Part shown: in pieces, positions 53,727 through 62,845 of the stretch
How the letters are laid out: every line of letters begins with the position of its first letter
Position numbering within the stretch: the stretch's first letter is position 1
Origin: Rhizobium sp. GN54
GTDB lineage: Bacteria > Pseudomonadota > Alphaproteobacteria > Rhizobiales > Rhizobiaceae
Reading direction: 5' to 3'
NCBI RefSeq assembly: GCF_021026345.1
Contig: NZ_JAJNCZ010000001.1
Coordinates: 248,001-312,000, forward strand
Length of the DNA: 64,000 nucleotides
The notes under the pieces: generated by a model
Databases searched by the model: none
What the model saw: only the letters and a program-made list of their open reading frames with translations
Told to the model about the DNA's origin: nothing
Program-made: the position numbers and the translations under genes

Positions 53727-53880
53727 GCAGATGCCTTTCACTTGGGGGACGGCGGGCATGCCGCTCGTCGGATCGTCACGATCCTGTCCAAATCAGCGTG
53801 GACTCATGACCACAGAGAATGGCTTTTTTGGCGCGGTGCGGCAAGAAAATCCATCGCCCGCGGCGCGCAATCTTTCGTAA

Positions 53881-54897
53881 TCAGCTGACGCGGGAAATAC
53901 AGAAGTCGATCACTTCCAGGAGCGCGGACTTCCACGGGCTTGCCGGCAGGGGGGCGAGCGCGTCGCGGGCGATCATGCCATAGTGCTGCGCGCGCGCGAT
54001 CGTGTCGGACAGGCCGCCATAGCGGGTGATCAGGCCGAGCGCATGCTCGAGGTTCTGCTCGTCGCTCTCGCCGCCCTCGATCGCCTTGCGCCAGAAGGCG
54101 CGGTCCTCGGCGGTGCCGCGGCGCCAGGCGAGGATGACGGGGAGGGTGATCTTGCCCTCGCGGAAATCGTCGCCGACGTTCTTGCCGAGATCGGCGGCCT
54201 TGCCGCCATAATCCAGCGCGTCGTCGACGAGCTGGAAGGCGAGCCCCAGGTTCATGCCGTAGGATTTCAGCGCATTGCGCTCCGCCCGGCCGGTATTGGC
54301 GACGATCGGGCCGACTTCGGCGGCGGCGGCGAACAGCGCGGCGGTCTTGGCGCGGATGACTTCGAGATAGTCGTCCTCGGTCGTCTCCATGTTCTTGGCG
54401 ACCGAAAGCTGCAGCACCTCGCCCTCGGCGATCACGGTCGCGGCCGAGGAGAGCACGTCGAGCGCCTCGAGCGAGCCGACTTCGACCATCATCTTGAAGG
54501 CCTGGCCGAGCAGGAAGTCGCCGACCAGCACGCTCGCCTGGTTGCCCCAGATCATCCGGGCGGTGGACTTGCCGCGGCGCAGGTCGCTCTCGTCGACGAC
54601 GTCGTCGTGCAGAAGCGTGGCCGTGTGCATGAACTCGACGCTGGTGGCGAGCTTGACGTGATGGTCGCCCTCGTAGCCGAACATCGAGGCGGAGGCGAGC
54701 GTCAGCATCGGCCGCAGGCGCTTGCCGCCGGACGAGATCAGGTGGTTCGCCACCTCCGGAATCATCTGGACGTCGGAGCCGGCCTTGGAGAGGATCAACT
54801 GGTTGACGCGCTCCATGTCGGCTTTCGTCAGGTCCACCAGGGGCTTTACCGATGCCAGTTTGTTTTTGCCTTCGTCCAGCGGTATCACGACGCCCAC
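53881..54897 (-). CDS. ispB: Long-chain polyprenyl diphosphate synthase (octaprenyl/decaprenyl type)
   Basis: 338 residues from GTG 54897 (VGVVIPLDEGKNKLAS); CAGGAG lies 9 bases upstream. First Asp-rich motif LLHDDVVDESDLRRG, second VDDALDYGG, and the GGKRLRPML start are all present. It builds the ubiquinone side chain; alphaproteobacteria usually make Q10, so decaprenyl is likely. Any upstream ATG start would add an Arg/Ser-rich stretch with no family match. Confidence 0.95.
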   Translation of the reverse strand: MGVVIPLDEGKNKLASVKPLVDLTKADMERVNQLILSKAGSDVQMIPEVANHLISSGGKRLRPMLTLASASMFGYEGDHHVKLATSVEFMHTATLLHDDVVDESDLRRGKSTARMIWGNQASVLVGDFLLGQAFKMMVEVGSLEALDVLSSAATVIAEGEVLQLSVAKNMETTEDDYLEVIRAKTAALFAAAAEVGPIVANTGRAERNALKSYGMNLGLAFQLVDDALDYGGKAADLGKNVGDDFREGKITLPVILAWRRGTAEDRAFWRKAIEGGESDEQNLEHALGLITRYGGLSDTIARAQHYGMIARDALAPLPASPWKSALLEVIDFCISRVS

Positions 54898-55000
54898 GTG
54901 CGGGGACTCCTGTTCAATTCTGTCGCGGGACAATAGAAAGGGGGGGCTGCGGGAGCAAGAGGCGAATTGACAAGCCGGCGAAAATAAGACGGAAAAGGGA

Positions 55001-55222
55001 ATGATCGAACTCATCCGGACCAACGACGCGGTGCTGCTCTCCTTTGCCGAGAGCCTGATGAAGGATGCCGGCATCCACTGCTTCATCGCCGACGAGGGCA
55101 TGAGCATCCTCGAGGGCTCGCTCGGCATGCTGCCGCGCCGCCTGCTGGTCGAGGCCGACCGCGAAGACGACGCCCGCAAGATCCTCAAGGATGCCGGGCT
55201 CGGCGCGGAGTTGCGCTCGTGA
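55001..55222 (+). CDS. DUF2007 family protein (putative signal-transducing protein)
   Basis: 73 residues. MIELIRTNDAVLLSFAESLMKDAGIHCFIADEGMS...LPRRLLVEADREDDARKILKDAG is the DUF2007 core. Family members are small ferredoxin-like-fold proteins of unknown role, sometimes called PII-like. It is divergent from the polyprenyl synthase with 103 bases between, and upstream of a methyltransferase. Confidence 0.9.
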   Translation: MIELIRTNDAVLLSFAESLMKDAGIHCFIADEGMSILEGSLGMLPRRLLVEADREDDARKILKDAGLGAELRS

Positions 55223-55235
55223 AGGTGTCGAGATC

Positions 55236-55373
55236 GCCCCTCACCCTAACCCTCTCCCCGCAGGCGGAGCGAGGGGACGTGGCCTGCGCAACGCTGGAGA
55301 ATGTCGCAGGCGATGCGACGCGTGTCCTTCTCCCCGCTCGCGGGGAGAAGGTGCCGGCAGGCGGATGAGGGGC
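55236..55373. repeat. Rhizobial intergenic palindromic repeat
   Basis: It begins GCCCCTCACCCTAACCCTC (55236 on) and ends with GGATGAGGGGC (to 55373), so its ends GCCCCTCA/TGAGGGGC are inverse. Inside is a perfect 11-base stem CCTTCTCCCCG (55326-55336)/CGGGGAGAAGG (55341-55351). This CCTAACCCTCTCCCCG...GGGGAGAAGG type is a familiar high-copy repeat of rhizobial and other alphaproteobacterial genomes (recognised from memory). Confidence 0.8.
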
Positions 55374-55381
55374 AAAGTCCG

Positions 55382-56197
55382 GTGATCGCAGCCGCTGATA
55401 CCGTCGACGCCTTTCACCGCGGCCGGTTCCATCTGGTCCAGCCGAAGGGAGGCGGCCATCGCTCCGGCATGGACGCGATGCTGCTCGCCGCGCTGGTCGC
55501 GGGCGAGGGGGACATCAGCGTCGCCGACCTCGGCGCCGGCGCCGGCGCGGCGGGGCTGGCGGTGGCGTCCCGCATCGAGGGCGCCCGCGTGCTGCTGGTC
55601 GAGCGCTCCCCGGCCATGGCCGACTATGCGCGAAAGAGCCTGGCGCTGCCCGAGAACGCCCGTCTCGCCGGCCGCGTCTTAGTCCTCGAGGCCGACGTCA
55701 CCCTGACTGGCCGGGCGCGGCTCGCAGCCGGGCTCGCCGACGAGGTGCACGACCATGTCGTCATGAATCCGCCCTTCAACGACGCCTCCGACCGGCGCAC
55801 GCCGGACGCGCTGAAGGCCGAGGCGCATGCGATGGAAGACGGCCTGTTCGACCGGTGGATCCGCACCGCCGGCGCGATCATGAAGCCCGGTGGCCAGCTC
55901 TCGCTGATCGCCCGGCCGGAATCCATCGCTGATATCATTGACGCCTGCGGCAAGCGCTTCGGCGGCATTGAGATCACGGCCCTTCATCCCCGCCCCGGCG
56001 AGAGCGCGGTGCGTATCCTCGTCACCGCCGTCAAGGGCTCGCGGGCGCGGCTCGTGCTGCGTGCGCCGCTGGTCATGCACGAGGACGACAGCCACCGCTT
56101 CTCCGCCTTCGTCGACGACCTCAACAACGGCCGCGCCGCCTATCCGCGGCTCGGGCGCACGCGGGCGAAGGGCGCATCCGGGCCCGCGGCTTCCTGA
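55382..56197 (+). CDS. TrmN6-like N6-adenine methyltransferase
   Basis: 271 residues from GTG 55382. FHRGRFHLVQPKGGGHRSGMDAMLLAA is the TrmN6 N-terminal signature, the SAM loop is VADLGAGAGAAGLA, and the catalytic motif NPPF is in VMNPPFNDASD. E. coli TrmN6 methylates A37 of tRNA-Val; the exact target here is inferred. The Shine-Dalgarno GAGGGG comes from the end of the intergenic repeat. A start at ATG 55301 would translate the repeat itself. Confidence 0.88.
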   Translation: MIAAADTVDAFHRGRFHLVQPKGGGHRSGMDAMLLAALVAGEGDISVADLGAGAGAAGLAVASRIEGARVLLVERSPAMADYARKSLALPENARLAGRVLVLEADVTLTGRARLAAGLADEVHDHVVMNPPFNDASDRRTPDALKAEAHAMEDGLFDRWIRTAGAIMKPGGQLSLIARPESIADIIDACGKRFGGIEITALHPRPGESAVRILVTAVKGSRARLVLRAPLVMHEDDSHRFSAFVDDLNNGRAAYPRLGRTRAKGASGPAAS

Positions 56198-56292
56198 TAC
56201 CAAGCTGCACCGATTTTGCGCCCCGGCCATTGCGTTTTACCGCCGCGTGCATACATCTGGCGATAACGCAAAATGGGAGACTGACAAGCGCG

Positions 56293-57165
56293 ATGGCCGG
56301 ATTTTTGAGGAAGTTGATGCCGAAGCGGTTCCGCAAGGAGGGCGTCACAATTCCGGTCGTGCGGTTGCAGGGCGCCATCATGGCCGGCGGCAGCCAGCTC
56401 CGCCCCGCGCTCAACCTCGCCGCCGTCGCGCCGGTGCTGGAGAAGGCCTTTTCCGACAAGGCCGCCCCCGCCGTCGCCATTTCCATCAATTCGCCCGGTG
56501 GTTCGCCGGTGCAGTCGCGGCTGATCTTCCAGCGTATCCGCGATCTCGCGGCGGAGAAGAACAAACGCGTGCTCGTCTTCGTCGAGGACGTGGCCGCCTC
56601 CGGGGGCTACATGATCGCGCTGGCCGGCGACGAGATCTTCGCCGACCCGACCTCGATCGTCGGCTCGATCGGTGTCGTGTCCGGCGGCTTCGGGTTTCCG
56701 GAGCTCTTGAAGAAGATCGGCGTCGAGCGGCGCGTCTATACCGCCGGCGAGAACAAGGTCATCCTCGATCCGTTCAAGCCGGAGCGGGAATCCGACATCG
56801 ACTACCTGAAGTCGCTGCAGGTCGAGATCCATGCCGTCTTCATCGATATGGTCAAGGCGCGGCGGGGCACCCGGCTCGCCGACGATCCGGACATCTTCTC
56901 CGGCCTGTTCTGGACCGGCCAGCGCGGGCTGGCGCTCGGCCTGATCGACGGGCTGGCCGACATGCGCGGCGAGATCCGCCGCCGCTACGGCGCCAATGCC
57001 GCCCTGCGCCTGGTCTCGCCGGCGCGCGGCCTGTTCGGCCGCAAGGTGCCGGGCGTCGGCTCGGGGCTGCTATCGCTCGCCGGCGAGAGGGCCGGGGCCG
57101 CCGGCGTCGGCGCGCTTGCGGAGATCGCCGAGGAAAAGGCGCTCTGGGCGCGTTACGGCCAGTAG
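56293..57165 (+). CDS. S49-family signal peptide peptidase-like protease (SppA/SohB type)
   Basis: 290 residues from MAGFLRKLMPKRFRKEG. Nucleophile Ser103 in VAASGGYMIAL and general-base Lys155 in AGENKVILD, separated by 52 residues as in single-domain SppA. SPGGSPVQSRLI precedes. No strong N-terminal membrane helix is visible, so it may be cytoplasmic or peripheral. The family cleaves residual signal peptides or membrane peptides. A small membrane protein gene starts 20 bases downstream. Confidence 0.93.
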   Translation: MAGFLRKLMPKRFRKEGVTIPVVRLQGAIMAGGSQLRPALNLAAVAPVLEKAFSDKAAPAVAISINSPGGSPVQSRLIFQRIRDLAAEKNKRVLVFVEDVAASGGYMIALAGDEIFADPTSIVGSIGVVSGGFGFPELLKKIGVERRVYTAGENKVILDPFKPERESDIDYLKSLQVEIHAVFIDMVKARRGTRLADDPDIFSGLFWTGQRGLALGLIDGLADMRGEIRRRYGANAALRLVSPARGLFGRKVPGVGSGLLSLAGERAGAAGVGALAEIAEEKALWARYGQ

Positions 57166-57184
57166 GACCGGGGGAAGGGACCGC

Positions 57185-57376
57185 ATGGCACAGATCATAT
57201 TCCTGCTTCTGGTCGTCGCCGTCGCCTGGTACGGCTACCGCAAGTTCGTCACCGATGCCGAGCGGCTGACCCGCAAGCGCCGCGCCGCCGAACGGGAGCG
57301 CCAGAACGACGCGATCGGCACCCTCATCAAGGACCCGAAGACCGGCGAATACCGCCTGCGCCGCGACGACGAATAG
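57185..57376 (+). CDS. Small single-pass membrane protein
   Basis: 63 residues. One N-terminal membrane helix (IIFLLLVVAVAWYGYRKFV), then a basic coiled region (RLTRKRRAAERERQ), then a GTLIKDPKTGEYRLRRDDE end. The C-terminal CPxTGEYR-like pattern recalls short cofactor-free relatives of rhizobial S49-linked proteins; the function is unknown. It follows the S49 protease by 19 bases and could be a partner or adaptor (inference). Confidence 0.8.
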   Translation: MAQIIFLLLVVAVAWYGYRKFVTDAERLTRKRRAAERERQNDAIGTLIKDPKTGEYRLRRDDE

Positions 57377-57568
57377 CCGCCGACTGTCCGCCCCCGCGGG
57401 ACTTGTCTTCTTCTCCCTGTGCCTGAGTGTGCCGATACGGCGCAGAAGCCGGCGCCGGTAAGGTTAACGGCGTATAAATGCCGGGTGGGCGCCGCTGAGA
57501 GATTGCGCCGGCGGGGCGGAACCGCGACATCTGCCATTCCTGATTGAATGCACGGGAAGGAAGATCCA

Positions 57569-58636
57569 ATGGCCTCGCTCGACCTCGCCGGCCTGCGCAC
57601 CATCGTCGTCACCGGCGGCGCCGGCTTCATCGGCTCGCATGTGGTGGACGATCTGCTGCGCGCCTGCCCGGCTGCCGAGATCCGCGTGCTCGACGCCTTC
57701 ACCTACGCCGCCGACATGGCCAATCTCGACGGTGCCATGCGCATCGGCCGCGTCACTTTGCGCCAGGGCGACGTCGGCAATCTCGATCTCGTCTCCGACG
57801 TCCTGCGCGGCGCCGAACTCGTCGTCCATGCCGCCGGCGAAAGCCATGTCGAGCGCGCGCTGGTCGCGCCCGAGCGGGCGAGCCTCTCCAACGCTATCGG
57901 CACGCAGGTGCTGGTCGAGGCGATGGCGCTGCGCCGCGTGCCGCTGATGATCCATGTCGGCACCGCCGAGGTCTATGGCGCCGCAACCGCCATGCCGTCC
58001 GAGACCGCGGCGATGCGGCCGGACAATCCGCTCGCCGCCTCCAAGGCCGCAGCCGAGATGCTGCTTGCCGGGCTGCGGCCGCTGCACGATCTCGACATCC
58101 GCGTGCTGCGCCCCGTCAACGTCATCGGCACGCGCCAGAACGCCGAGAAGCTGGTGCCGCGCTTCCTCGAACTCGCAGCCGTCGGCAAGCCGCTGTCGGT
58201 GCATGGCAACGGCAACCAGCGCCGCGCCTTCGTCGCCGTGTCGGATTTCTGCTCCGCCCTTCGAGCCGTCGTTACCCGCGGCGAGAAGAACGGCGTCTAC
58301 AATGTCGCAGCCCCCGGCAGCCATTCCATCCTCGACGTCGCCCGCATGGTCCTCGATGCCGTGCCGGACCCTGTGGCGGGCGTCGTCTTCACCGGCGGCC
58401 GTCCGGCCAACGTCACCCGCCCGGCGGTGTCGACGGCGGCACTGGAGGCGCTCGGCTGGCGCCCCGAGGCGACGCTCGCCGGTGAGATGAAGCATCTCGC
58501 CGGCTGGTACCGCGCCCGCCTGTCGCCGGCCTCGCGCACCGTCTTCCGCACCGTTCCGGGGCTTGCGCCCGGCCGGGCGGCGGCCACCACCCAGCCCGCG
58601 GGCTCCGGCCTGTTCCGCTCGCTCGAGCGGCACTGA
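57569..58636 (+). CDS. RmlB-like NAD-dependent epimerase/dehydratase lacking catalytic residues
   Basis: 355 residues from MASLDLAGLRTI (AAGGAAG 5 bases upstream; ATG 57548 is an alternative). Rossmann start VVTGGAGFIGSH, VHAAGESHVERAL as in dTDP-glucose 4,6-dehydratase. The Tyr-x3-Lys motif reads L155-AAS-K159, so Tyr is replaced by Leu. The TDE dehydration triad reads T132-A-E134, so Asp is replaced by Ala. It may bind NAD and a nucleotide sugar without normal catalysis. No other sugar-nucleotide gene is adjacent. Confidence 0.85.
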   Translation: MASLDLAGLRTIVVTGGAGFIGSHVVDDLLRACPAAEIRVLDAFTYAADMANLDGAMRIGRVTLRQGDVGNLDLVSDVLRGAELVVHAAGESHVERALVAPERASLSNAIGTQVLVEAMALRRVPLMIHVGTAEVYGAATAMPSETAAMRPDNPLAASKAAAEMLLAGLRPLHDLDIRVLRPVNVIGTRQNAEKLVPRFLELAAVGKPLSVHGNGNQRRAFVAVSDFCSALRAVVTRGEKNGVYNVAAPGSHSILDVARMVLDAVPDPVAGVVFTGGRPANVTRPAVSTAALEALGWRPEATLAGEMKHLAGWYRARLSPASRTVFRTVPGLAPGRAAATTQPAGSGLFRSLERH

Positions 58637-58735
58637 AGCGCCAAAGGAAGGTCAATTGGCAGGCCGCACCCTTGACCCTGCGGCCCCGCCGTGGCACCTG
58701 TCCGCCCGATCTTCAAGACCATCCGGACCGGACCG

Positions 58736-59710
58736 ATGACCCTGCCAACGCCTGCTGCTGCGCTGCCCGACCACATGCACCCGACCCGCTCCTTCCAGGG
58801 GCTGATCCTGACGCTCCACAACTACTGGGCGGACAAGGGATGCGCGGTGCTGCAGCCCTACGACATGGAGGTCGGCGCCGGCACCTTCCATCCGGCGACG
58901 ACGCTCCGCGCGCTCGGGCCGAAGCCGTGGAAGGCGGCCTATGTCCAGCCCTCGCGCCGCCCCTCCGACGGCCGCTACGGCGAGAACCCCAATCGCCTGC
59001 AGCACTATTACCAGTACCAGGTGATCCTGAAGCCGAACCCGTCCAACCTGCAGGAACTCTACCTCGGCTCGCTCGAAGCGATCGGGCTCGATCCGCTGCT
59101 GCACGACGTCCGTTTCGTCGAGGACGACTGGGAAAGTCCGACGCTCGGCGCCTGGGGGCTCGGCTGGGAATGCTGGTGCGACGGCATGGAAGTTTCCCAG
59201 TTCACCTATTTCCAGCAGGTCTGCGGCATCGAGTGCGCGCCGGTTTCGGGCGAACTGACCTACGGGCTGGAGCGGCTGGCCATGTACGTGCAGGGCGTCG
59301 ACAACGTCTACGACCTGAACTTCAACGGCCGCGAGGGCGAGGACAAGATCACCTATGGCGACGTCTTCCTGCAGGCCGAGCAGGAATATTCCCGCCACAA
59401 CTTCGAATTCGCCGACACCGCGATGCTGCATCGCCATTTCATCGATGCGGAGAAGGAATGCCTGGCGCTTCTTGCAGCCGGAGCCCCGGGCGATGCCGAC
59501 AACAGGCGCCTGCACAAGTGCGTCTTCCCGGCCTACGACCAGTGCATTAAGGCGTCCCACGTCTTCAACCTGCTCGACGCCCGCGGCGTGATCTCCGTCA
59601 CCGAGCGCCAGAGCTACATCCTGCGCGTCCGCACGCTCGCAAAAGCCTGCGGCGAAGCCTTCCTGCTCACCGAAGCCGGCGGCGTGAACTGGGTCGAGAA
59701 GGCGGCGTGA
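58736..59710 (+). CDS. glyQ: Glycyl-tRNA synthetase alpha subunit
   Basis: 324 residues from ATG 58736; GTG 58691 would add 15. [44 protein letters not shown] is the GlyQ class II core start, followed by [33 protein letters not shown] and [15 protein letters not shown]. With GlyS it forms the alpha2beta2 glycine enzyme. glyS starts about 3.5 kb downstream, so the usual glyQS pair is split by LemA, DUF2207 and HigA genes. Confidence 0.98.
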   Translation: MTLPTPAAALPDHMHPTRSFQGLILTLHNYWADKGCAVLQPYDMEVGAGTFHPATTLRALGPKPWKAAYVQPSRRPSDGRYGENPNRLQHYYQYQVILKPNPSNLQELYLGSLEAIGLDPLLHDVRFVEDDWESPTLGAWGLGWECWCDGMEVSQFTYFQQVCGIECAPVSGELTYGLERLAMYVQGVDNVYDLNFNGREGEDKITYGDVFLQAEQEYSRHNFEFADTAMLHRHFIDAEKECLALLAAGAPGDADNRRLHKCVFPAYDQCIKASHVFNLLDARGVISVTERQSYILRVRTLAKACGEAFLLTEAGGVNWVEKAA

Positions 59711-59762
59711 TAGATGGTGGCCCGTGCGTCGCCCGCCGGGCTGCGGTGCGTCGTCGCGATCA

Positions 59763-59966
59763 TCATGCCGATATCTCCATATAGAAGCCGGTGAACGAAG
59801 GCTCGAGGCCGTCCGGCGCCGGATGCCCGCCCGTCGGAACCTGGCAGGCATGGGTCTGCAGCGCGCGCCGCACGCCGACCGGACGCTCGGGCACGGCTGC
59901 GGCCGTATAGGCGAGGAAGAGGGCGGCAAGGCCGAGGACGTCGAGGGTGAGGGCGAGCTTCTTCAT
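59763..59966 (-). CDS. Hypothetical small secreted protein
   Basis: 67 residues. MKKLALTLDVLGLAALFLAYTAAAVPERPVG has a basic start, a hydrophobic core and an AAA-type cleavage site, so a signal peptide or short anchor. The remainder holds one Cys and no known domain. No strong Shine-Dalgarno was seen. It lies antisense in the 567-base gap between glyQ and lemA. Real but uncharacterised, or a chance frame; the signal peptide argues for real. Confidence 0.5.
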   Translation of the reverse strand: MKKLALTLDVLGLAALFLAYTAAAVPERPVGVRRALQTHACQVPTGGHPAPDGLEPSFTGFYMEISA

Positions 59967-60277
59967 GGTGACGGACGCTGGCTTGGGGCGCTGACTTTGC
60001 ACGCCGGTCTGGCCGAGTTCGGATGTGGCCCCGGGGTTGATCGAAAGCCCAGTATCGCCACCGCCGGGCGATCGCGCGGTTCCCGGGGGAACAGGCAGCG
60101 CCGGCACGATCCTGTTGAAAGGACAGCGTGAAACGTCCCACGAGCCGGCGTTGTCGCCGGCCTTGCGACCCTAAGGCGTTTTCCACGGGCAACCGGCGCG
60201 CGAAGGGCCGAAGGGGCTTTCCTCCGCCCGCGCGGATGCTAAGGTCGCGGCAATCGGCTCGCCCTATGGAGGACAGG
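59967..60277. other. Gene-free stretch upstream of lemA
   Basis: About 310 bases between the leftward small secreted protein and lemA. It must hold both promoters. I see no repeat, RNA gene or clear operator. Rightward open frames here run into lemA but are Arg/Pro-rich and lack ribosome sites. Confidence 0.4.
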
Positions 60278-60826
60278 ATGATCGGTCTGGCAATCGCAGC
60301 GGTGGTCGCGCTCTACGCGATCATCCTCTATAACGGCCTGGTGAAGGCGCGGCAGGTCAAGGAGGAGGCCTGGTCCGGCATCGACGTGCAGTTGAAGCGC
60401 CGCGCCGACCTGATCCCGAACCTGGTCGAGACCGTGAAGGGCTATGCCACGCACGAGCGCGAAACCTTCGAGCAGGTGGTGGAACTGCGCAACAGGGCGC
60501 AGGCCGTGCCCGCCGGCGATGTCCAGGGCCGCGCCGTCGCGGAGGGCCTGCTCGGCCAGGCGCTCGGCAAGCTCGTCGCGCTCGCCGAAGCCTATCCCGA
60601 CCTGAAGGCGAGCCAGAATTTCAGCGAGTTGCAGGCCTCGCTCCAGGAGGTCGAGGACGAACTCCAGATGGCGCGCCGCTACTACAACGGTGCTGCCCGC
60701 GATCTCAACGTCAAGGTCGAGAGCTTCCCCTCCAGCCTGCTCGCCAGCGCTTTCTCCTTTGCCAAGGCGCCCTATTTCGAGATCGAGAATCCCGCCGACC
60801 GCGCCGTGCCGACGGTGAAGTTCTAA
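60278..60826 (+). CDS. lemA: LemA family protein
   Basis: 182 residues from MIGLAIAAVVALYAIILYNG (GGAGGACAGG just upstream). An N-terminal membrane helix, then the LemA helical domain (KEEAWSGIDVQLKRRADLIPNLVETVKGYATHERETFEQV, LQEVEDELQMARRYYNGAARDLN). The function is not settled; LemA proteins are often paired with TPM/DUF2207 proteins, as here (12 bases to the next start). Confidence 0.95.
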   Translation: MIGLAIAAVVALYAIILYNGLVKARQVKEEAWSGIDVQLKRRADLIPNLVETVKGYATHERETFEQVVELRNRAQAVPAGDVQGRAVAEGLLGQALGKLVALAEAYPDLKASQNFSELQASLQEVEDELQMARRYYNGAARDLNVKVESFPSSLLASAFSFAKAPYFEIENPADRAVPTVKF

Positions 60827-60837
60827 GGGACCGGCCG

Positions 60838-62778
60838 ATGGTCGCCCGCATCGCAGCCACGCTCCTCCTCCTCCTGGCCATGGTCGGCGCGGGACGGGCG
60901 GAGGAGGTCATCTCCGCCTTCCACGCCGATATCGACGTGGCCAGGGACGGGGAGATCACCGTCACCGAGACGATCACCGTCAATGCGGAGGGCGACCGCA
61001 TCCGTCGCGGCATCTACCGCGATTTCCCGCTCACTTTCATCGATGCGGGAGGGCGCACGCGCAAGGTGGATTTCGAGATCCTGGACGTGCGCCGCGACGG
61101 TGCCGAGGAACCCTATCGCTCCGAGAGCGCAGGTCCCGGCATCCGCATCTATCTCGGCTCCGCCGACGTGACGCTGCGGCCGGGACGGCATGTCTACGAG
61201 CTGACCTACCGCACCTCCCGCCAGATCCGCTATTTCGACACGCACGACGAGCTCTTCTGGAACGTCACCGGCACCGAATGGGCTTTTCCGATCGTCGCGG
61301 TGTCTGCGGCGGTGACGCTGCCCGCCGGCGTCGAGCCGCAGGAGCTGACCTATTTCACCGGCGCCTATGGCGACACCGGCAAGAATGCCCGCGCCAGCGC
61401 CTCCGGCAACCGGGCCGAGTTCGTCACCACGCGGAGGCTCGCCCCGCATCAGGGGCTCACGATCGGCGTCATGATGCCGGCCGGCAGCATCGATCCGCCC
61501 GGCGCCACGCAGGAGCGGCTGTGGTTTCTCAAGGACAATGCCGGCGCCCTCATCGGCATCGGCGGTCTCGTGCTGGTCGGCCTCTACTATCTGCGCGCCT
61601 GGAACAGGGTCGGACGCGATCCGCCGCGCGGCGTCATGGTCCCCCGCTGGGACGCGCCGGACGGCGCCTCGCCGGCGCTGCTCAACTACATCGACAACCG
61701 CGGCTTCGGCGGCGCAGGCTGGACGGCCCTGTCCGCAGCTCTTCTGAGCCTCGCCGTCAAGGGCTTCGTCACTCTCGACGACCTGAAGAACGCGATCGTC
61801 GTCACCCGCACCGACAAGCCGCTGGACGGAAAGCTCCCGGCCGGCGAGAGCGCGCTGTTGAAGGCCGTCGGCGCCTCGGAGGAGCCCTTTGCCATCGACA
61901 AGGCGAACGGCAAGGCGGTGCAGTCGCTCGGCAGCCGCTTCCGCAGCGCCATGGAGGCCGAACACCGCGGCAAGTACTACCGCGCCAACTGGGGCTATGT
62001 CGCCGGCGGCGTCGCGCTGTCGGCCGCCTGCCTCGCAGCGTTGCTGGTCTTCGGCCGACTGGACGAGGAGGGGATCGCGCTGGTGATCGTCCCCGCCGCG
62101 GCCGCCTTCTTCCTCTCGGTCTTCGCGACCACCTTCGGTAAGTCGCTGCGCGGTGCGCGCAGCCTGTCCCAGCGCATCATGACCGTGCTGATGATCGCCT
62201 TCTTCGGCTTCGTCTTCCTCACCGTGTTCGGCGCGGTGCTGGCCGGCGTCGTCGCAAGCGGCATCCGCGACGGGCTGCTGCCGGTCCTCTCGGGCGTCGG
62301 CGGCATCCTGCTGCTCAACCTGCTGTTCTTCTTCCTGATGGGCGCGCCGACGCCGATCGGGCGGAAGATGATGGACGGCATCGACGGGCTGCGGCAGTAC
62401 CTGACGCTCGCCGAGAAGGAGCGGATGAACATGGCCGGCGCGCCGGAAATGTCGCCGCGCCACTATGAGACGCTTCTGCCCTATGCGGTGGCGCTCGGCG
62501 TGGAAAAACCCTGGTCGCAGACCTTCGAGCGCTGGCTCGCCACCGCCGCCGCGGGTGTCGCCGCCGCGAGCTACCAGCCCGCCTGGTACGGTGGCCACGG
62601 CATCGGCTCCGGCGCCTTCGCCGACCGCATGGGCGACTTCGCCGGCTCCATGGCCGGCACCCTGACCGCCTCTCTCCCGCCCCCGCCCAAGAGCTCGTCC
62701 TCCGGCTTCTCCGGCAGCTCCGGCGGCGGCGGCTTTTCGGGCGGCGGAGGCGGCGGAGGAGGGGGTGGGGGATGGTAG
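60838..62778 (+). CDS. DUF2207 membrane protein with glycine-rich C-terminus
   Basis: 646 residues. Signal peptide 1-20 (LLLLAMVGAGRA). A periplasmic beta domain (about 20-220) with VTETITVNAEGDRIRRGIYRDFPL. Four or five membrane helices follow between about 230 and 500. The C-terminus is GGGGFSGGGG-type glycine runs ending in W, as in TPM/YgcG and many LemA partners. The function is unknown, probably envelope or membrane-stress related. Coupled to lemA. Confidence 0.93.
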   Translation: MVARIAATLLLLLAMVGAGRAEEVISAFHADIDVARDGEITVTETITVNAEGDRIRRGIYRDFPLTFIDAGGRTRKVDFEILDVRRDGAEEPYRSESAGPGIRIYLGSADVTLRPGRHVYELTYRTSRQIRYFDTHDELFWNVTGTEWAFPIVAVSAAVTLPAGVEPQELTYFTGAYGDTGKNARASASGNRAEFVTTRRLAPHQGLTIGVMMPAGSIDPPGATQERLWFLKDNAGALIGIGGLVLVGLYYLRAWNRVGRDPPRGVMVPRWDAPDGASPALLNYIDNRGFGGAGWTALSAALLSLAVKGFVTLDDLKNAIVVTRTDKPLDGKLPAGESALLKAVGASEEPFAIDKANGKAVQSLGSRFRSAMEAEHRGKYYRANWGYVAGGVALSAACLAALLVFGRLDEEGIALVIVPAAAAFFLSVFATTFGKSLRGARSLSQRIMTVLMIAFFGFVFLTVFGAVLAGVVASGIRDGLLPVLSGVGGILLLNLLFFFLMGAPTPIGRKMMDGIDGLRQYLTLAEKERMNMAGAPEMSPRHYETLLPYAVALGVEKPWSQTFERWLATAAAGVAAASYQPAWYGGHGIGSGAFADRMGDFAGSMAGTLTASLPPPPKSSSSGFSGSSGGGGFSGGGGGGGGGGGW

Positions 62779-62845
62779 GTCTCCAGCGTCGCCTTTGCGG
62801 GAAGGCGAAAGACGTCTACCATTGAGCCGAACCGGGGAAGAGACG

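Noticed and set aside
53881-55188. A longer start for the polyprenyl synthase reaching ATG 55188
   Set aside because: The extra 97 residues lie opposite the DUF2007 gene and have no family match. GTG 54897 with CAGGAG fits the known N-terminus.
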